NCBI GenBank assembly: GCA_964016985.1
Contig: OZ024821.1
Span: 91,068,093 to 91,132,092, forward strand
Direction of reading: 5' to 3'
Source of the DNA: Anodontia alba
Lineage: Eukaryota; Mollusca; Bivalvia; Lucinida; Lucinidae
Length of the DNA stretch: 64,000 nucleotides
The notes beneath the pieces are model-generated. The model saw only the letters and a list, made by a program, of their open reading frames with translations, had not been told where the DNA came from and made no database searches. Shown here piece by piece: positions 10,701 to 25,700 of this stretch. The stretch's first letter is position 1, and each line of letters starts with the position of its first letter. The position numbers were made by a program, and so were the translations under genes.

Positions 10701-13700
10701 TTTTTTACAAGGGAGACAACTTGAGTGAATTTGTGTTTGCTTTCCTGTGTACCAAATCCCTTCTGAAAAGGTGCCTATTCTTAAAAGACAGATTCTATGC
10801 TTTTAGATTAGACCTTTTTCAGAAGCAGGGCAAAACAATTTTAGCAGAGTTGCCTTCCTAAAAAGAGTATTCATTTCTCTTGAAGTGAGCCTTCATTATT
10901 CACATATGCACTAAAAGCACCTACTCATACAGCTCAACTTATATAAGATGCAATCACAGAGCTAGCCTGCACCCAACATGTAAGCATTGAATGCCAAGAT
11001 TAGCCCACCCACATGTGTAATATGACCAGGGTCTGCACTGTCCACTGACAGAAAAAGAATACAGATTGAACTTCGGTGAAGTTGATGTCACACTCCCCAC
11101 TTCACCCCCCTCCCCCCCCCTGCCCCCCACCGACCCCCACAAAAAAAAGGTAATGTTTATTTCAGGTAGAAGAAATTAATATAGGAATTTCATCGAAAGC
11201 ACATGCAATATGATGCATGAGAAGTTGCGCTAAAAAGTATTCACAGTCTATACACTTTCATAAAATCTGAAGTAAGAAAATGACAAAGTTTAAGTGGAAA
11301 AAGTGACAGAAATAAATTGCAAAAATCATATCCAAACCACATGCACTTCTGCAGAGCTGGGAGAAAATATGTGCAAAGCTTCAAAAAGACCGGTTTAAAA
11401 TTGTAAGAGGAGATGCAATCACCAGGTACCCACGGTCTATACATCTGAGGTCAGAAAATGACAAAGTTCACAAAGTAGAAAAAAAAGCCAAAAATTAATG
11501 CAAGGATTACACCAAAAGGATATCCTCAGACTATGGAGAAAACATGTGCAAAATTTCAAAAAGATTGGTATAAAATTGTATGAGGAGTTGTGCTCAAGAG
11601 GTACCCACTGTCTAAATATTGAGGGTGAAAAATGACTAAGTTCATAATGTGGAAAAAGTGAAAAAAAAAAAGATCTAACAATTATATCCAAACTACATGC
11701 ATATCCTCATACCATGAAGAAAACACATGCAAAGTTTCATTATGATTGGTACAAAACTGTAAGAGGAGTTGTGCTCACAAGAGGTACCCACTGTCTATAT
11801 ATGTGGGTGAAAAATGACTCAGTTCACAATATGGAAAAATGTGAAAAAAAAATGACCTAACAACTATATACAAACCACATGCACATCCTCATACCATGAA
11901 GAAAACACATGCAACGTTTCATAACATTTGGTATAAAACTGTAAGAGGAGTTGTGCTCACAAGAGGTACCCACTGTCTATATACTGAGGGTGAAAAATGA
12001 CAAAGTTCACAATGTGGAAAAAGTAAAAAAAAATGATCAAACAATTATATCCAAACCACATGCACATCCTCATACCATAAAGAAAACACATGCAAAATTT
12101 CAAAATGATCAGTACAAAACTGTTGCGCTCACAAGACACCCAGGATAAATGTTAACAGATGGACAAAAGGATGGACAAACGGACAAACAGAAGGAAACTT
12201 GCAGGCCTAAGTCGCCCTGCTAAAGCAGGTGCGACAAAAAAAGCCACTAAGCAGTGCTTATTTAGATACCCCTGCCAGGACCAAAATTTAATGGATGGAC
12301 AGGCAGACAGACAATGTGAAAATAGTATACCACCACCCCAAATACACACAGTTCGTAGAGGCTGAGGGGGGAGGGGGGGGGGGGGGGTGATGTGATATAA
12401 TAATTGGACTCCAAAAGAATGTAATATATTACATGTCTGGAACTCTGTGGTGTAATTTCTGCAGGAAACAGAACTTGCAATTCCAGTAAAGAAATATTTC
12501 TATTAGAATACTATCAGACCATGTAATGAGTGAAGCAGATGTAGCATCATTAACTTATTGATGGCTTTTGAAAACATCAAAAGAAAGTAGAAAAAAAAAT
12601 GAAAATGAAAACAAATATTTTTAATCACATGTAATATCTACGTTAACTAGAAAATGTGTTTGTAAAACACTATGCCCCCAACTAGATACTTTCCCTTAAA
12701 CATGCATTCGAAATATTTATGCACCAAAAATGGCAAAGGTCAAAAGTACTAGAAATGTGTCCAAAGGACACGGATGTCCCACCTGAAAAACAAGTGTATT
12801 ACGTATCTATGCCCTGTGTCATTCTCCTCTTCTAATCTGAAATCTGATCCTGAATTTCTAGAGAGTCCAAGAATCACTTGAGATTGAAGTTCTAATGTAC
12901 ACATAAGGGTTACTTACAGTGGAGGCCAAATATTAGAGATGAAAAAAAAAATGACAAACACATTTTTGCCCAAGCTGGGAATCGAACCCAGTCTGTTGGA
13001 CTCAAAGTTCTACATTGTATCAGAATCAGAATATTTTACTGGTGATACATCAATAGGCATTCATTCACCAGGGCCAACAATTGCAAAGACTAGTCTCTAG
13101 ATCTCACAAGTGATGTGAATCTAGTGACTGGGTCCTCAGAACTTTCACATACATGCCATAAGCTCTTGGCAGAAATCTGTGAGATCAGGCTAATTTTTAG
13201 GAGAGATTTGACAAAATTCTGTGAGATTTTCATAAAAATCACTTTCAAGATCACAGAAATAAGTTTAAAGCCTTTATTTTGAAGAATTAAGCATATCAAA
13301 AGTATAATATTGTGTAATTTATAATTAGTTCTTCATAAAATATCCCTTTAGAGGGTCTGAAAATTCTGTGAGATTTGAAATTCTTATGGGAAATGGGTTG
13401 CAAAATAGCCAAATTCTGTGAGATTTTGTCTCACAGTGTGAGGTATGGCATGTATGCTTTCAGCAGAGGAGATTATAGATGCAGGGAGTGCATTCCAATC
13501 CCTAATGGTGTCTGGGAAGAAACTGTACTTACAAATGTCAGTTCTAGCACATGGCATTTGAAATGCCATTGGAGGCAGATTCCTACTGCACCTATTTGGG
13601 GGTTGAAGGTCATCACAAGGTATACTTGCTTTACCTTTCAGACCTTTGAATAGCAATATGAGTTTACTACCTTTGCGTCTCCTGTGAAGAGACGCCCACC

Positions 13701-16700
13701 CTAACTGTTCAAGAAAGCTAGCACAAAATTACAAAAACTGGGTTGTACCACAAGCCTGTTACCACAAGCCTGTACAAAGGTATTGTATATATACCCTGTG
13801 ACATAATCACTCCAAAATCGACCAGCCTGGACCTTCCATATTTGTTAATATTATAAGACATTTTCATCACCTGACCAAAATGCCACACCTTTCAACTCAT
13901 GTATATCATTTTAGTTTACTTACAGCCCAATTCTGATGTCTTGCTATGTGGTCTGTAAGAAGTAAATAGTTTCCATGGAGATTTATGCTTGCATCTGGAA
14001 ATAAAAACAATTAATGCTTGTATCTGAAAAGTGCAATTAGCATACCGTAGTAATACCTTAAATATTCAGGTCTGAACAAAAACCATGTGGATCCAGATCA
14101 AACTGTTCCTAAAGGTGTGGTTTGATCATTATTTGTACTCTTTCTAATTCTATCACATTATTTCAGACACTTCATGAGATAATCAAATGGTTTTGTTCAA
14201 ATTTTAGGATAATTACGATAAAGTGTTAACAGAAAAGTTGTAGGAGATGACACTCCAAAATTGATATTGTTATTTTTCAGAAAAAAATATGACTTCACAT
14301 TTCATGTGATTCATCTGCTATTCCATGTGATTTGTCTGCTAGGCAGATGATTTACATGAAATGCCAAGCTTTATTTTCTCTAAAAAATGAAAAAAAAAAA
14401 AAAAAAAAATCAAAAAGTCATATGCTGCAGTTGTGAGTAGCACTTAAAGGTTAAGGAGTCCAACCAGTTAACTTAGAGACAAGTGCTCTCTGATCCTAGA
14501 AAAGCCTTCAGTTATTGTGATATAAGTGACATCTTTAACTCTTAGAATGCTGATGATAAATTTAGAATGAGTGATATCATATTCATATCCATCATAATCG
14601 GATTTTTGATTAACGTGCAGGTACAGGGGCAACATCCACATCAGTGGGCCCCCTTCCAGATAGCTGGCTTGCTGCACGCATGGCAGATCTCACACCAGAT
14701 CTCCAGGTACGTCTATCATGAGGGTTGATAGCCGAGAGCTTCCACTCACTGCAATCCCTCTCTGTCAGCTGCTTCCATGTCATTTTGGGCCTCCCAGGCC
14801 CACGCTTTCCATCAACCTGTATGTCAAAGGCTGTCTTGATTGCACCACTGGAGCGTTCCACATGCCCAAACCATCGAAGTCTTCTCTCCTTCAGAATGAG
14901 GTCCAGATCCTCAATGCCAAGCCGCACAAGTAGATCACTGGACCTGGTGGTGACAATGTCTTGCGGCCTGACATTGCAGATCCAATATATGTTGTTACTT
15001 TTTTCCAGAAAACACTGTCTAACATTTCAAGTGAGTTGTATTCTTAAAATCTTATTTTCTGGGCAATGTCATTCAGTTCCTTGAAGAAAATTTAACATTA
15101 AATGTTGAGTCCCTGCTTTTGCTGAATAAAAGCACTGTTTGCTTATCTGTTTGCTGATGTTCAAATTCAGTGTATCAAGGGTAACCGACATAGTTTCAAG
15201 GCAAATAACTCTCTACAAGGAAATGTTACCTCCCTTTGCACTGGGGGCCTACTCTTCAAGGAAAGAGGGAGCATATTTCTTTTCTTTAAAAGTCAGGGAA
15301 CAAAATTCCTGTCTGCAAAAGTTTTCTCCCTTTGAATAATGGAGGCAAAATCTTCAGATGTACCCATTCTTCAAAGGGTTAACCCTCCATCTGGTCTGGG
15401 TCTATACTGTTTGCTAATGTCCCTTTTATGGGAGCTAGGCATAAATAGGTTAAAGATATCTTTCTACTCAATGCGGCTCCTTTAGACTTAACAAAATGAA
15501 AAGACTTTGGAGAGCACTCTAGCATAGAAGAATTTGTTTCCCTGGTACAAAAATCCCTTCTCAAAGGGAGGGGGCTACTCTTTAAGGCAAGAATTTTGTT
15601 ACAGGTGCATAGGGAGCTTCTCTAAACCCTTAAAGCAACAATCACACTGCAGTAGAAAACAATTTTACTTTTATTTTTTCAGAGAATAAAGTCTTGGCAT
15701 TTCATGTCAATCATCACCCAAGCTGGTGATTCACATGAAATGCCAAGACTTATTTTCTTCTGAAAAATAAATAATAATAAAAAATTCAAATGCTGTCTGC
15801 TACAAATTTTGCTTGGCGCTTTACGGGTTAAAGGAATGAATTTGTTTCATGCAGGAGCAAATTCTCCCACTCAAAAGTATTTCACTTTGCCATGGGAGGC
15901 AAATACTTTTTGATCAGAGTGATAACCATTGGAGGTATAGGCATTTACCTTTAATATTAAACTAACCTTCACCCTTGACCCTTAAAACTGAATCTAAAAA
16001 GGATTCTGAGAATACAAGAGATCCCGCTAGCTGACCAATCCTCTCTGAACTTGGTATGTCATACATTGCCATGGTAGCACACTTGACAAGAAGACATCTC
16101 TGTCCTTCACTGATAGCTTCACACCTGTAAATAATCAATTCCAAGTAGAGTAAACTCCCTCAATCAGCAAAACCAGCAATTTTTCAGTTAATTCATGGGA
16201 AAAGCTTTGTTTTCTGCTCAGAAAATAGCTACACTCTGGAATTAAATGGAAATGAATACACATCAAAGGTAAATAACTCTGACATAGACATTTGTCTTTC
16301 CTTCTTATTGAAGGCTACTCCTGAAGGAAAGAATTTGCTCCCCAAAATTCTTTTCTTTAAGAGTACCCTTCATTTTAGAAAGGCTTCAAATACTAGGGAG
16401 GCAACTTCTTGCCTGCAAAAGTTATCTCCCTTTGCAAAATGGTGGCATTTTTTTCAATTGTAGCTGGTAAAGATAAAAAGTAAAAATACTGACCAGATAG
16501 CAAAAATCAAGAGGCCAGTCTGTGTCTATTACAGTAATCCCAAATTACATAAAAATGATTTTCACTGACATGGCACAGCTCCAAATAAGAAGGGTATCTA
16601 GAATTTATTTTATCTCTCCACAAAAACATATATTAACCCTTGTCCTGCTGAATATATTAAGATGCCAAACCCACTTCCAATTTACAGCCAATCAGATTAT

Positions 16701-19700
16701 TTGATCCAGATTGTTGCTATAAATTCACATACTTAATATCTAACAGTGCAGATCCAGATCAATTGACTTCTTCAGAAGCCAACTGATCTGGATCTACACT
16801 GTTTGCAAAGGCAGGGTATATCCGGGTTAAGGGTATTTATTAGAAACACCTAACCAAGACACTTCTACTAAGAAGCAAAACATGTTTTCAAGGAAAACAA
16901 GAAATCCGCGGAAAGCGATGTCGCACCTGCAGGGATTAAGTCATACAAGTTCCTATTGGTATTGAAAAAAATCTATTTTGCAGTATTCAAGAAATTGATG
17001 GGTTAGAAAAATGGACAAAGTAGAAAATTTGGAATATTGGCTTGCAAAATTTTATCTAACCCTGTCCATTATTTCACAAGATATTGATATTGAGCGGATA
17101 TCATTTTTGCCCATTAACCAAGGCCAGTAACTCAGCTGAAAATTGACAAAATCCCAAGCTAGGTATTGTTAACAACAATATGTATGCAAAATATGATCCT
17201 AATCCATCAATTCTTTCACAAGATATTGAGCGGAAACCAATTTTGGGCATAAATCAAGGGCCCCTAACTCTGCTGAAATGAATCTGAGATTTATGTGCAA
17301 ACAATATGCACATCTTCAGACCATGACCTAATCATATGTGAAGATTCAAAGCTATTAGCCTAAAACTGCAGGAGGAGTTGCACCCACTGACTATAAGGGT
17401 TTTAGGCAAAAACTGACTAAGTTAACAAAGCGAAAAAAGTTGAAAAAAAAAATCTGAGATTTATGTGCAAACAATATGCAAATCTTCAGACCCTGACCTA
17501 ATCATCTGTGAAGTTTCAAAACTATTGGCCTAAAACTGCAGGAGGAGTTGCGCTCACGAGACGCCCACTGACTATAAGGGTTTTAGGTAAAAACTGACTA
17601 AGTTAACAAAGTTGAAAAAGTTGAAAAAAAAATCTGAGAATTATGAGCAAACAATATGCGCATCTACACACCATTGCCAAAACATCTGTGAAGTTTCAAA
17701 ATGATTGGCCAAAAACTGTAGGAGGAGTTGCGCTCACGAGACACCCACTGACTATTAGGGTTTTAGATAAAAACTGACTAAGTTAACAAAGCGAAAAAAG
17801 TTGAAAAAAAAATCTGAGAATTATGAGCAAATAATATGCACATCTACACACCATCGCCAAAACATCTGTGAAGTTTCAAAATGATTGGCCAAAAACTGTA
17901 GGAGGAGTTGCGCTCACGAGACACCCACTGACTATTAGGGTTTTAGGTAAAAACTGACTAAGTTAACAAAGCAAAAAAAGTTGAAAAAAAAAAAATCTGA
18001 GAATTATGAGCAAACAATATGCGCATCTACACACCATTGCCAAAACATCTGTGAAGTTTCAAAATGATTGGCCAAAAACTGTAGGAGGAGTTGCGCTCAC
18101 GAGACACCCACTGACTATAAGGGTTTTAGGTAAAAACTGACTAAGTTAACAAAGCGGAAAAAGTTGAAAAAAAAAATCTGAGAATTATGAGCAAACAATA
18201 TGCACATCTATACACCATGGCCAAAACATCTGTGAAGTTTCAAAATGATTGGCCAAAAACTGTAGGAAGAGTTGCGCTCACAAGACACCCACTGACTGTA
18301 AGGGTTTTAGGTAAAAACAAAAACTGTAAGAGGAGTTGCTCTCACAAGTCAATTGTTGATGAACGGACCGAACGGACGGGTCAGGCACGCCTATATCGCA
18401 CCTGCGTGCTAACGCAGGCGCGACAAAAAGTAAAATACCAAAGACTTTGGTTGAGAAAAATACCTTATTTAGAACTATAAGTGGTATACATTTTATTTAA
18501 AACAGGCTCAAGGTTATAAAACTTTTTTCATGCTCAACTCAGCTGAGCATGAAATTCGTCATGCTAATGAATCTCTTATTACTTAGAATTGCAAATTCTT
18601 TCTTGCTAAACATAGCTGAGCATGGAAGTTTCCCTGCTAATAAATATAAAAATCCCAACAATAGTTGGAATTTTCATATTTATTAGCAAAGAAAATTTCG
18701 TGCTCAGCTGAGTTGCGCATGAAAAAAGATTTATAACCTCAGGGCCATGTCATTCTGGACTTACCGACTGATTTGTTTGCCATCAAGCAATGATGTGTGA
18801 GGTAAGTTGAAACTATGCACCATGAGAATAGCATGTGACTTTATATACAATAAAGATGATTTCTGACGGAACTACCATAAAATGTCCATACTTTACTACT
18901 CTACTGAGAATAGAACTGTCTTTGAGTTCTTGTTTAATGACATATCAACTCCTGTATGTCATTTTATTTCATCTCCTGGTCCCAAGGTTATAAAACTTTT
19001 TTCATGCTCAACTCAGCTGAGCATGAAATTTTCTCTGCTAATAAATATGAAAATGCCAACAATATTTGGCATTTTCATATTTATTAGCAGAGAAATTTTC
19101 ATGTTCAGCTATGGTTAGCAAGAAAGAGTTTGCAATTGTTAGTTATTTGAGATTTATAAGCATGAAAATTTTCATGCTCAGCTGAGTTGAGCATGAAAAA
19201 GGTTTTATAACCTCGGGGCCTGTAGAAAGGGATATAAGAGACAGATGATGAATGAGAAAAACAAAGTAGGATAAGGGGAAAAACAATGGCAATGCAAGAA
19301 AATGAAGAAATGCTCCTCCTTTACCCACCTGCTGCAGGTACAGTAGGCCATCACCACCAAACTAATACCTGCTAAAACACAACTTCAGAGGATATACCCC
19401 TGCTACACTGCTTTAGTGCCTTGTTTCTCTAACCTGTCAAATATCTCTGAACCACTAATAAACAGAAGCACATATTTCCAGAATACAGCTGAAAGAACTG
19501 TAGTTTCCAAAGTTAGGAGAAAGCTTTACAAACCTGCCAAAATTATCCACTGATTCTATTGAAAATTCAATCTGTGGTCTGAAAAGTAAAGGAAATACAG
19601 TTGTCATGAGAAATTATCAATAATGCAAACACTAACAGTGAAGACCAAGATCAGCCAGAACATCTATGCTGTCTCATCAGGACTTCAGCAATTCACCAAT

Positions 19701-22700
19701 ATAGGGATCAAACATGGTTTTTCATGCATTAACATTCGCCAGGTCCCTTGGGAGGTGTTGAAAACTGCGGCCAAAGGCCGCGCTTTTCAACACCTCCCAA
19801 GGGACCTGGCCAATGTTAATGCATTGAAAAACCATGTTCGATCGCTATTATTGCATAAAAACTGAAAACAATTGCAACATTTCGCGTTATTTTTTGCACT
19901 ATTTTGTTTCGCCTTTTCACCGATGTCTCATGAATGTAATTTACACTGACTATGCTCGTTCTAGGGCCGGCAGTACTAATCTCGTAACAGCAGCAAATCT
20001 GTGGCCCCGGTACGATCATATTGAAAGTTGCGTAGCCGTGCATTAACAGCGGGTGAATTGCCTTGTTAATACATGGCTTTTCGCTGGTTAATGCAGAGCT
20101 GTTAATAACGTGCGGCACTGCTTTTTATGCAATAATATAGCTTTGTAAGAGAATGGTGAAGGCCTTGATCAGACTGTGCTTATGTTCAGACTGACCTGGG
20201 CCTATGTTGTTCTCCTATGACCCACATGAGCATGGTGCCATGAGAACGAGCCCTTCAGGCATATATACATATACAGTGAATGCCTGATCAGCCTGCCTGT
20301 CTGTATAAATGCTGTATAACTGACAAGGGAAGACTCAGGCCAGACTGTATCAATGAACAGCCTGGCCTAAAACGTATGTGCTTGCATATCATGTTAACTC
20401 TATATATTTAGACTGCCTGTGCAAACAGTGGTGGCCCAGATGAAACTAATCAGTCTGCAATATTTGCCATTCAGTCTGCACATTCTTAATGCTCTGCATT
20501 CATGGTAGAAATTTCACCAGATGAAATTCTGAAATATTTTTTTTTTCTTTTACAAGAAAAACAGTTTTGACATTTCATTCAAATTGTCTCCTTAGGAATG
20601 TCATCAATTTATCATCTGCTGAATTAGCCCAGACAGTGGTAAAGGTTAAACACATCACCTGGTAGTCAAATTTTAGGATACAGTAAGAAGTTAGTGCTGG
20701 AATATTAAATCTTGTCCTGCTGAATAAATTAAGATGCCATGCTCACTACAAATTTTCAGCCAATCAGATTACTTGATCCAAATTGTTGCTATAAATTCAC
20801 ATACTTAATGGAAAACAGTGCAGATCCAAATCAGTTGGCTTCTTTAGAAGCCAACTGATCTGGATCTACACTGTTTGCAAAGACAAGGTATATCCTGGCT
20901 CAGCAGGACAAGGGTTAAGGGTATTCGAGATAAGTGAGGCCGAGATAACGAGAGTCAACTGTATATATTGAGGCAATTCCAAAGGGTATCCAACTGATCT
21001 GGATCTACACTGTTTGCACAGACAAGGTATATCCTGGCTCAGCAGGACAAGGGTTAAGGGTAAGTACAGTCTGTTAAAACTTTCATCCCTCAGTTTCTGA
21101 AATTGACTCTTCCATCCTTGATGTAAATAGGAATTTCAGTGTAACCTCAAGGATAAAATAGCAAACCATGTAGATCCTGATGAGAAAGCTCATTATGAGC
21201 CATCTATGACTTCCCTGTTTACAATATTTACACAAGGCATTTTGGACAAATAGACCTTAGATCAGACATCACAGAACATGAATATGATCGGTCTACAATT
21301 TGCCACTCATCTGGTTTTGTTTGTGTTGAGGTTTTACAGCCCAGTCAACCCAATGGGGTGGTCAGTTTACCTAACCACACATTTACTGGGCAGGCTTAGT
21401 CCTCAATATGTATCAATAATGTATATGTAATTTGACTCCCGAAGTTAGAGATATATTAAAAATATTGTGGAAAAGAGGAGAAATTGCTCCTCAGGTATTC
21501 GAGATAAGTGAGGCCGAGATAACGAGAGTCAACTGTATATATTGAGGCAATTCCAAAGGGTAGCCAACTGATCTGGATCTACACTGTTTGCAAAGACAAG
21601 GTATATCCTGGCTCAGCAGGACAAGGGTTAAGGGTAAGTACAGTCTGTTAAAACTTTCATCCCTCAGTTTCTGAAATTGACTCTTCCATCCTTGATGTAA
21701 ATAGGAATTTCAGTGTAAACTCAAGGATAAGATAGCAAACCATGTAGATCCTGATGAGAAAGCTCATTATGAGCCATCTCATCTTAAATCTACACTGTTT
21801 GCACAAGTATCTGTTTTGGTCTGCCAGGATGAAAGGGTAAATTTTTTTTCCCCACAGCAGACCTCAGCTAGCACTGAAATGTGCAATGCCCCTGGGATTT
21901 TAATCATAAAGAATACAATATTTATTCATTCATTCATCTTCATTACCAACCTAATTTAGACTCCATGCTTAACATTAATGTCAAAGAAAATTTCTGCTGG
22001 GTTGATGCAAAATTAACCATGTGGTTCATGTGAAAAATGAAGTCCTAGATCAGACTGTACATAAATACAGTCTGAATACTTTTCACTCTTTATGCATGAA
22101 TAATTTGTAAGCTGATCTATGACTTCCCTGTTTACAATATTTACACAAGGCATTTTGGACAAATAGACCTTAGATCAGACATCACAGAACATGAATATGA
22201 TTGGTCTACAATTTGCCACTCATCTGGTTTTGTTTGTGTTGAGGTTTTACAGCCCAGTCAACCCAATGGGGTGGTCAGTTTACCTAACCACACATTTACT
22301 GGGCAGGCTTAGTCCTCAATATGTATCAATAATGTATATGTAATTTGACTCCCGAAGTTAGAGATATATTAAAAATATTGTGGAAAAGAGGAGAAATTGC
22401 TCCTCAGGTATTCGAGATAAGTGAGGCCGAGATAACGAGAGTCAACTGTATATATTGAGGCAATTCCAAAGGGTATCCAGAAGATAAATAATGGAAACTG
22501 TCTTCTGAATATCCTTTATCTGAAGTTATGCACTCTTTCTTGAAAAAAAATTCTATTGATATCTTAAATTGGCATGCAAGTTGTTAACTGCCAGCTAGTA
22601 AATAATAATTAGGAGAAAGTAGAGAATGAAATAAAGACATAAAATTGATCAAAACCTGTCAGTTAGTGCTGTAATTTGAATTTAGTATGCAAGATCTACT

Positions 22701-25700
22701 ACAGAGAAAACCAACAGTTTTCCATACACAAATAACATAGAGCTAGATACTGTAAACTTCAATGACTCATACACCAATGACTCCTTTACCTTGGCTAATT
22801 CAAACTTGTTTTTGAGTCCCTAGGAAATTCTTCCAACAGCTCCAGAAAACAAATGCACTACAACCTCTTTATAACACTATTGTTGGAGTCCATAGCATAA
22901 ACTGTGTTAGTTTATTTTAGGACAAGTATGGAAAGGAGTGGCAGTGTCCAAATATTTAGAGTAAATATGGTAATATACAATAGAAAACAACAATGTCTAA
23001 TATATTTAAAGCACAAACTTGTTGCAGACCTCAATGATTTCACTAAATGAAAAATGGATGCAGCACAGAGAAAACTTTCATTGCAAACTTAAAAAATTCC
23101 TTTGTTAGATATGAAAGTGAAAACTAGCAAGGGAGCACTGTATGATAATGGGAGTTCAATAAACAGAGCAGGACTTTAACCCAGTCAGGGAGCCCTGTAT
23201 AATAATGAGAGTTTAATATACAGTGTAGGACTTGAACCCAGCCAGGAAGCACTGTATGATATTGAGAGTTCAATATACAGAGCAGAAGCACTGTATAATA
23301 ATGAGAGTTCAAAATAAAGAGCAGGACTTGAACCCAGTCAGGGAGCACTGTATAATAATGAGTTTAATATATAGTGTAGGACTTGAACCCAGCCAGGGAG
23401 CACTGTATGATATTGAGAGTTCAATATACAGAGCAGGACCTGAACCAGTCAGGGAGCACTGTATAATAATGAGAGTGTTAGTTAAACAACCGTGTTATAT
23501 CCAAACAAAAAATGTATACATTATATTGAAAAATGACCAATTATGGTCGTTTTTCAATTTAATCTATACAGTTTTGGAATCCATCTTTGAACCGTGCTAT
23601 ATACAAAACCATGTTATAATGAACCGTGTTATAAAGAGGTCGTGGTGTACTTACAAATATTTTTGGAAAATTTTCTTATTTTATCATGAAAATGTATGTT
23701 GTGTGTACACATTATAATTGTCTCATTGAGGTGATTCTAATAAGTGCACTCAACATTATTTTATAGAAGATGGAATAGACATCCCTAAATTATCCAAATT
23801 TGCCTCCAGACTTAGTGCTATGATTAACTCTCAGCCGCTCAAACTACCCATGTCTAGAACAGAATTCCATGGTCCCAAAGGTATTTGAATATACATAGAT
23901 CTAGATAGGTTGCTTTTTGTATCACACAAAGAGCACTGACATTATTCTTACTCTTTCACATACTTCTTGGTACTCATAGTATCTGCCTCACTAAAACCCC
24001 TTTTATCATTGTGCGGCTCATTTTCATTTCTCCATAAATCATGTTGTCATATTTCATTACAATTTTCCACAGATGATTCTTATGAATAGCTTTGACATAT
24101 ATTTTTGCTGAGAAATAAATAAATTATTTATCTAGATTTTCAGAGCTGGCCTTAACCCATTGTAGTCGGGAGACCCGTAAAAGGGTAATTGGCAAACAGT
24201 GCAGACCCAGGTCAGATGCCGCAGAACGCGGCATCTGATCAGGGTCTTCACTGTTTGCAAACAGTTTAGCCATTTTTCTCTAGGAATACGTAAATCTCAT
24301 ACCCGGACGTACCTAAAATTGAAATTGAACTCTTCCAATATATAGTGTGGGAGAGTCTATTCAGTATACAATGAGTTAACAGAGATATGTTGTCAGTACT
24401 AAATAATTTAAACACACAGAGCCATTAGTTTTTGAATTAGTGGCTGTAAAGATTTCTCGCTGTTGTCCTAGGTATACAGTATTTACCCTATGGAGTATTT
24501 TGACAGACAGGCTTGAGCAAACAGTGTAAACCCAGATGACATGCTGCAGTCTACATTGTTTGCCAATCATCCAGGAGTTTGTAGACACATCAACAGGTGG
24601 CAAAATGGACTTGTTAAAATTCTGAATAAATTAAGATGCCACGCCCACTTCCAATTTTCATCCAGTCAGATTACTTGATCTAGCTTGTTGATATAAATTC
24701 ATATACTAAATGACAAACAGTGCAGAACCAGATCAGTTGGCTTCTTGTCTGGCTCTACACTGTTTGCAAAGGCAGGGTATATCCAGGTTCAGCAGGACAA
24801 GGGTGTCTGAATATTTAGGGTAAGTATAGTAACAATACAGAAAGGCCTAAGCAAACCACGTAGACCTGGATCAGCTGCTACAGAATCCAGGTAGTACATT
24901 AGGCTTGTTAAAATTTTAGGACAAGTATGGAAAGGAGTGGCAGTGTCCAAATATTTAGAGTAAATATGGTAATATACAATAGAAAACAACAATGTCTAAT
25001 ATATTTAAAGCACAAACTTGTTGCAGACCTCAATGATTTCACTAAATGAAAAATGGATGCAGCACAGAGAAAACTTTCATTGCAAACTTAAAAAATTCCT
25101 TTGTTAGATATGAAAGTGAAAACTAGCAAGGGAGCACTGTATGATAATGGGAGTTCAATAAACAGAGCAGGACTTTAACCCAGTCAGGGAGCCCTGTATA
25201 ATAATGAGAGTTTAATATACAGTGTAGGACTTGAACCCAGCCAGGAAGCACTGTATGATATTGAGAGTTCAATATACAGAGCAGAAGCACTGTATAATAA
25301 TGAGAGTTCAAAATAAAGAGCAGGACTTGAACCCAGTCAGGGAGCACTGTATAATAATGAGTTTAATATATAGTGTAGGACTTGAACCCAGCCAGGGAGC
25401 ACTGTATGATATTGAGAGTTCAATATACAGAGCAGGACCTGAACCAGTCAGGGAGCACTGTATAATAATGAGAGTTCAATATACAGTGGAGGACTTGAAC
25501 CCAGCAAAGGAGCACTGTGTAATAATGAGAGTTCAGTATACAGAGTAGGACTTGAACTCAGCAAGGGAGCACTGTATAATAATGAGAGTTCAATATTCAG
25601 AGCAGGACTTGAACCCAGCAAGGGGGCACTGTATAATAATGAAAGTTCAATATACAGAGCAGGACTTACACCCAACAAGGGAGCACTGTATAATAATGAG

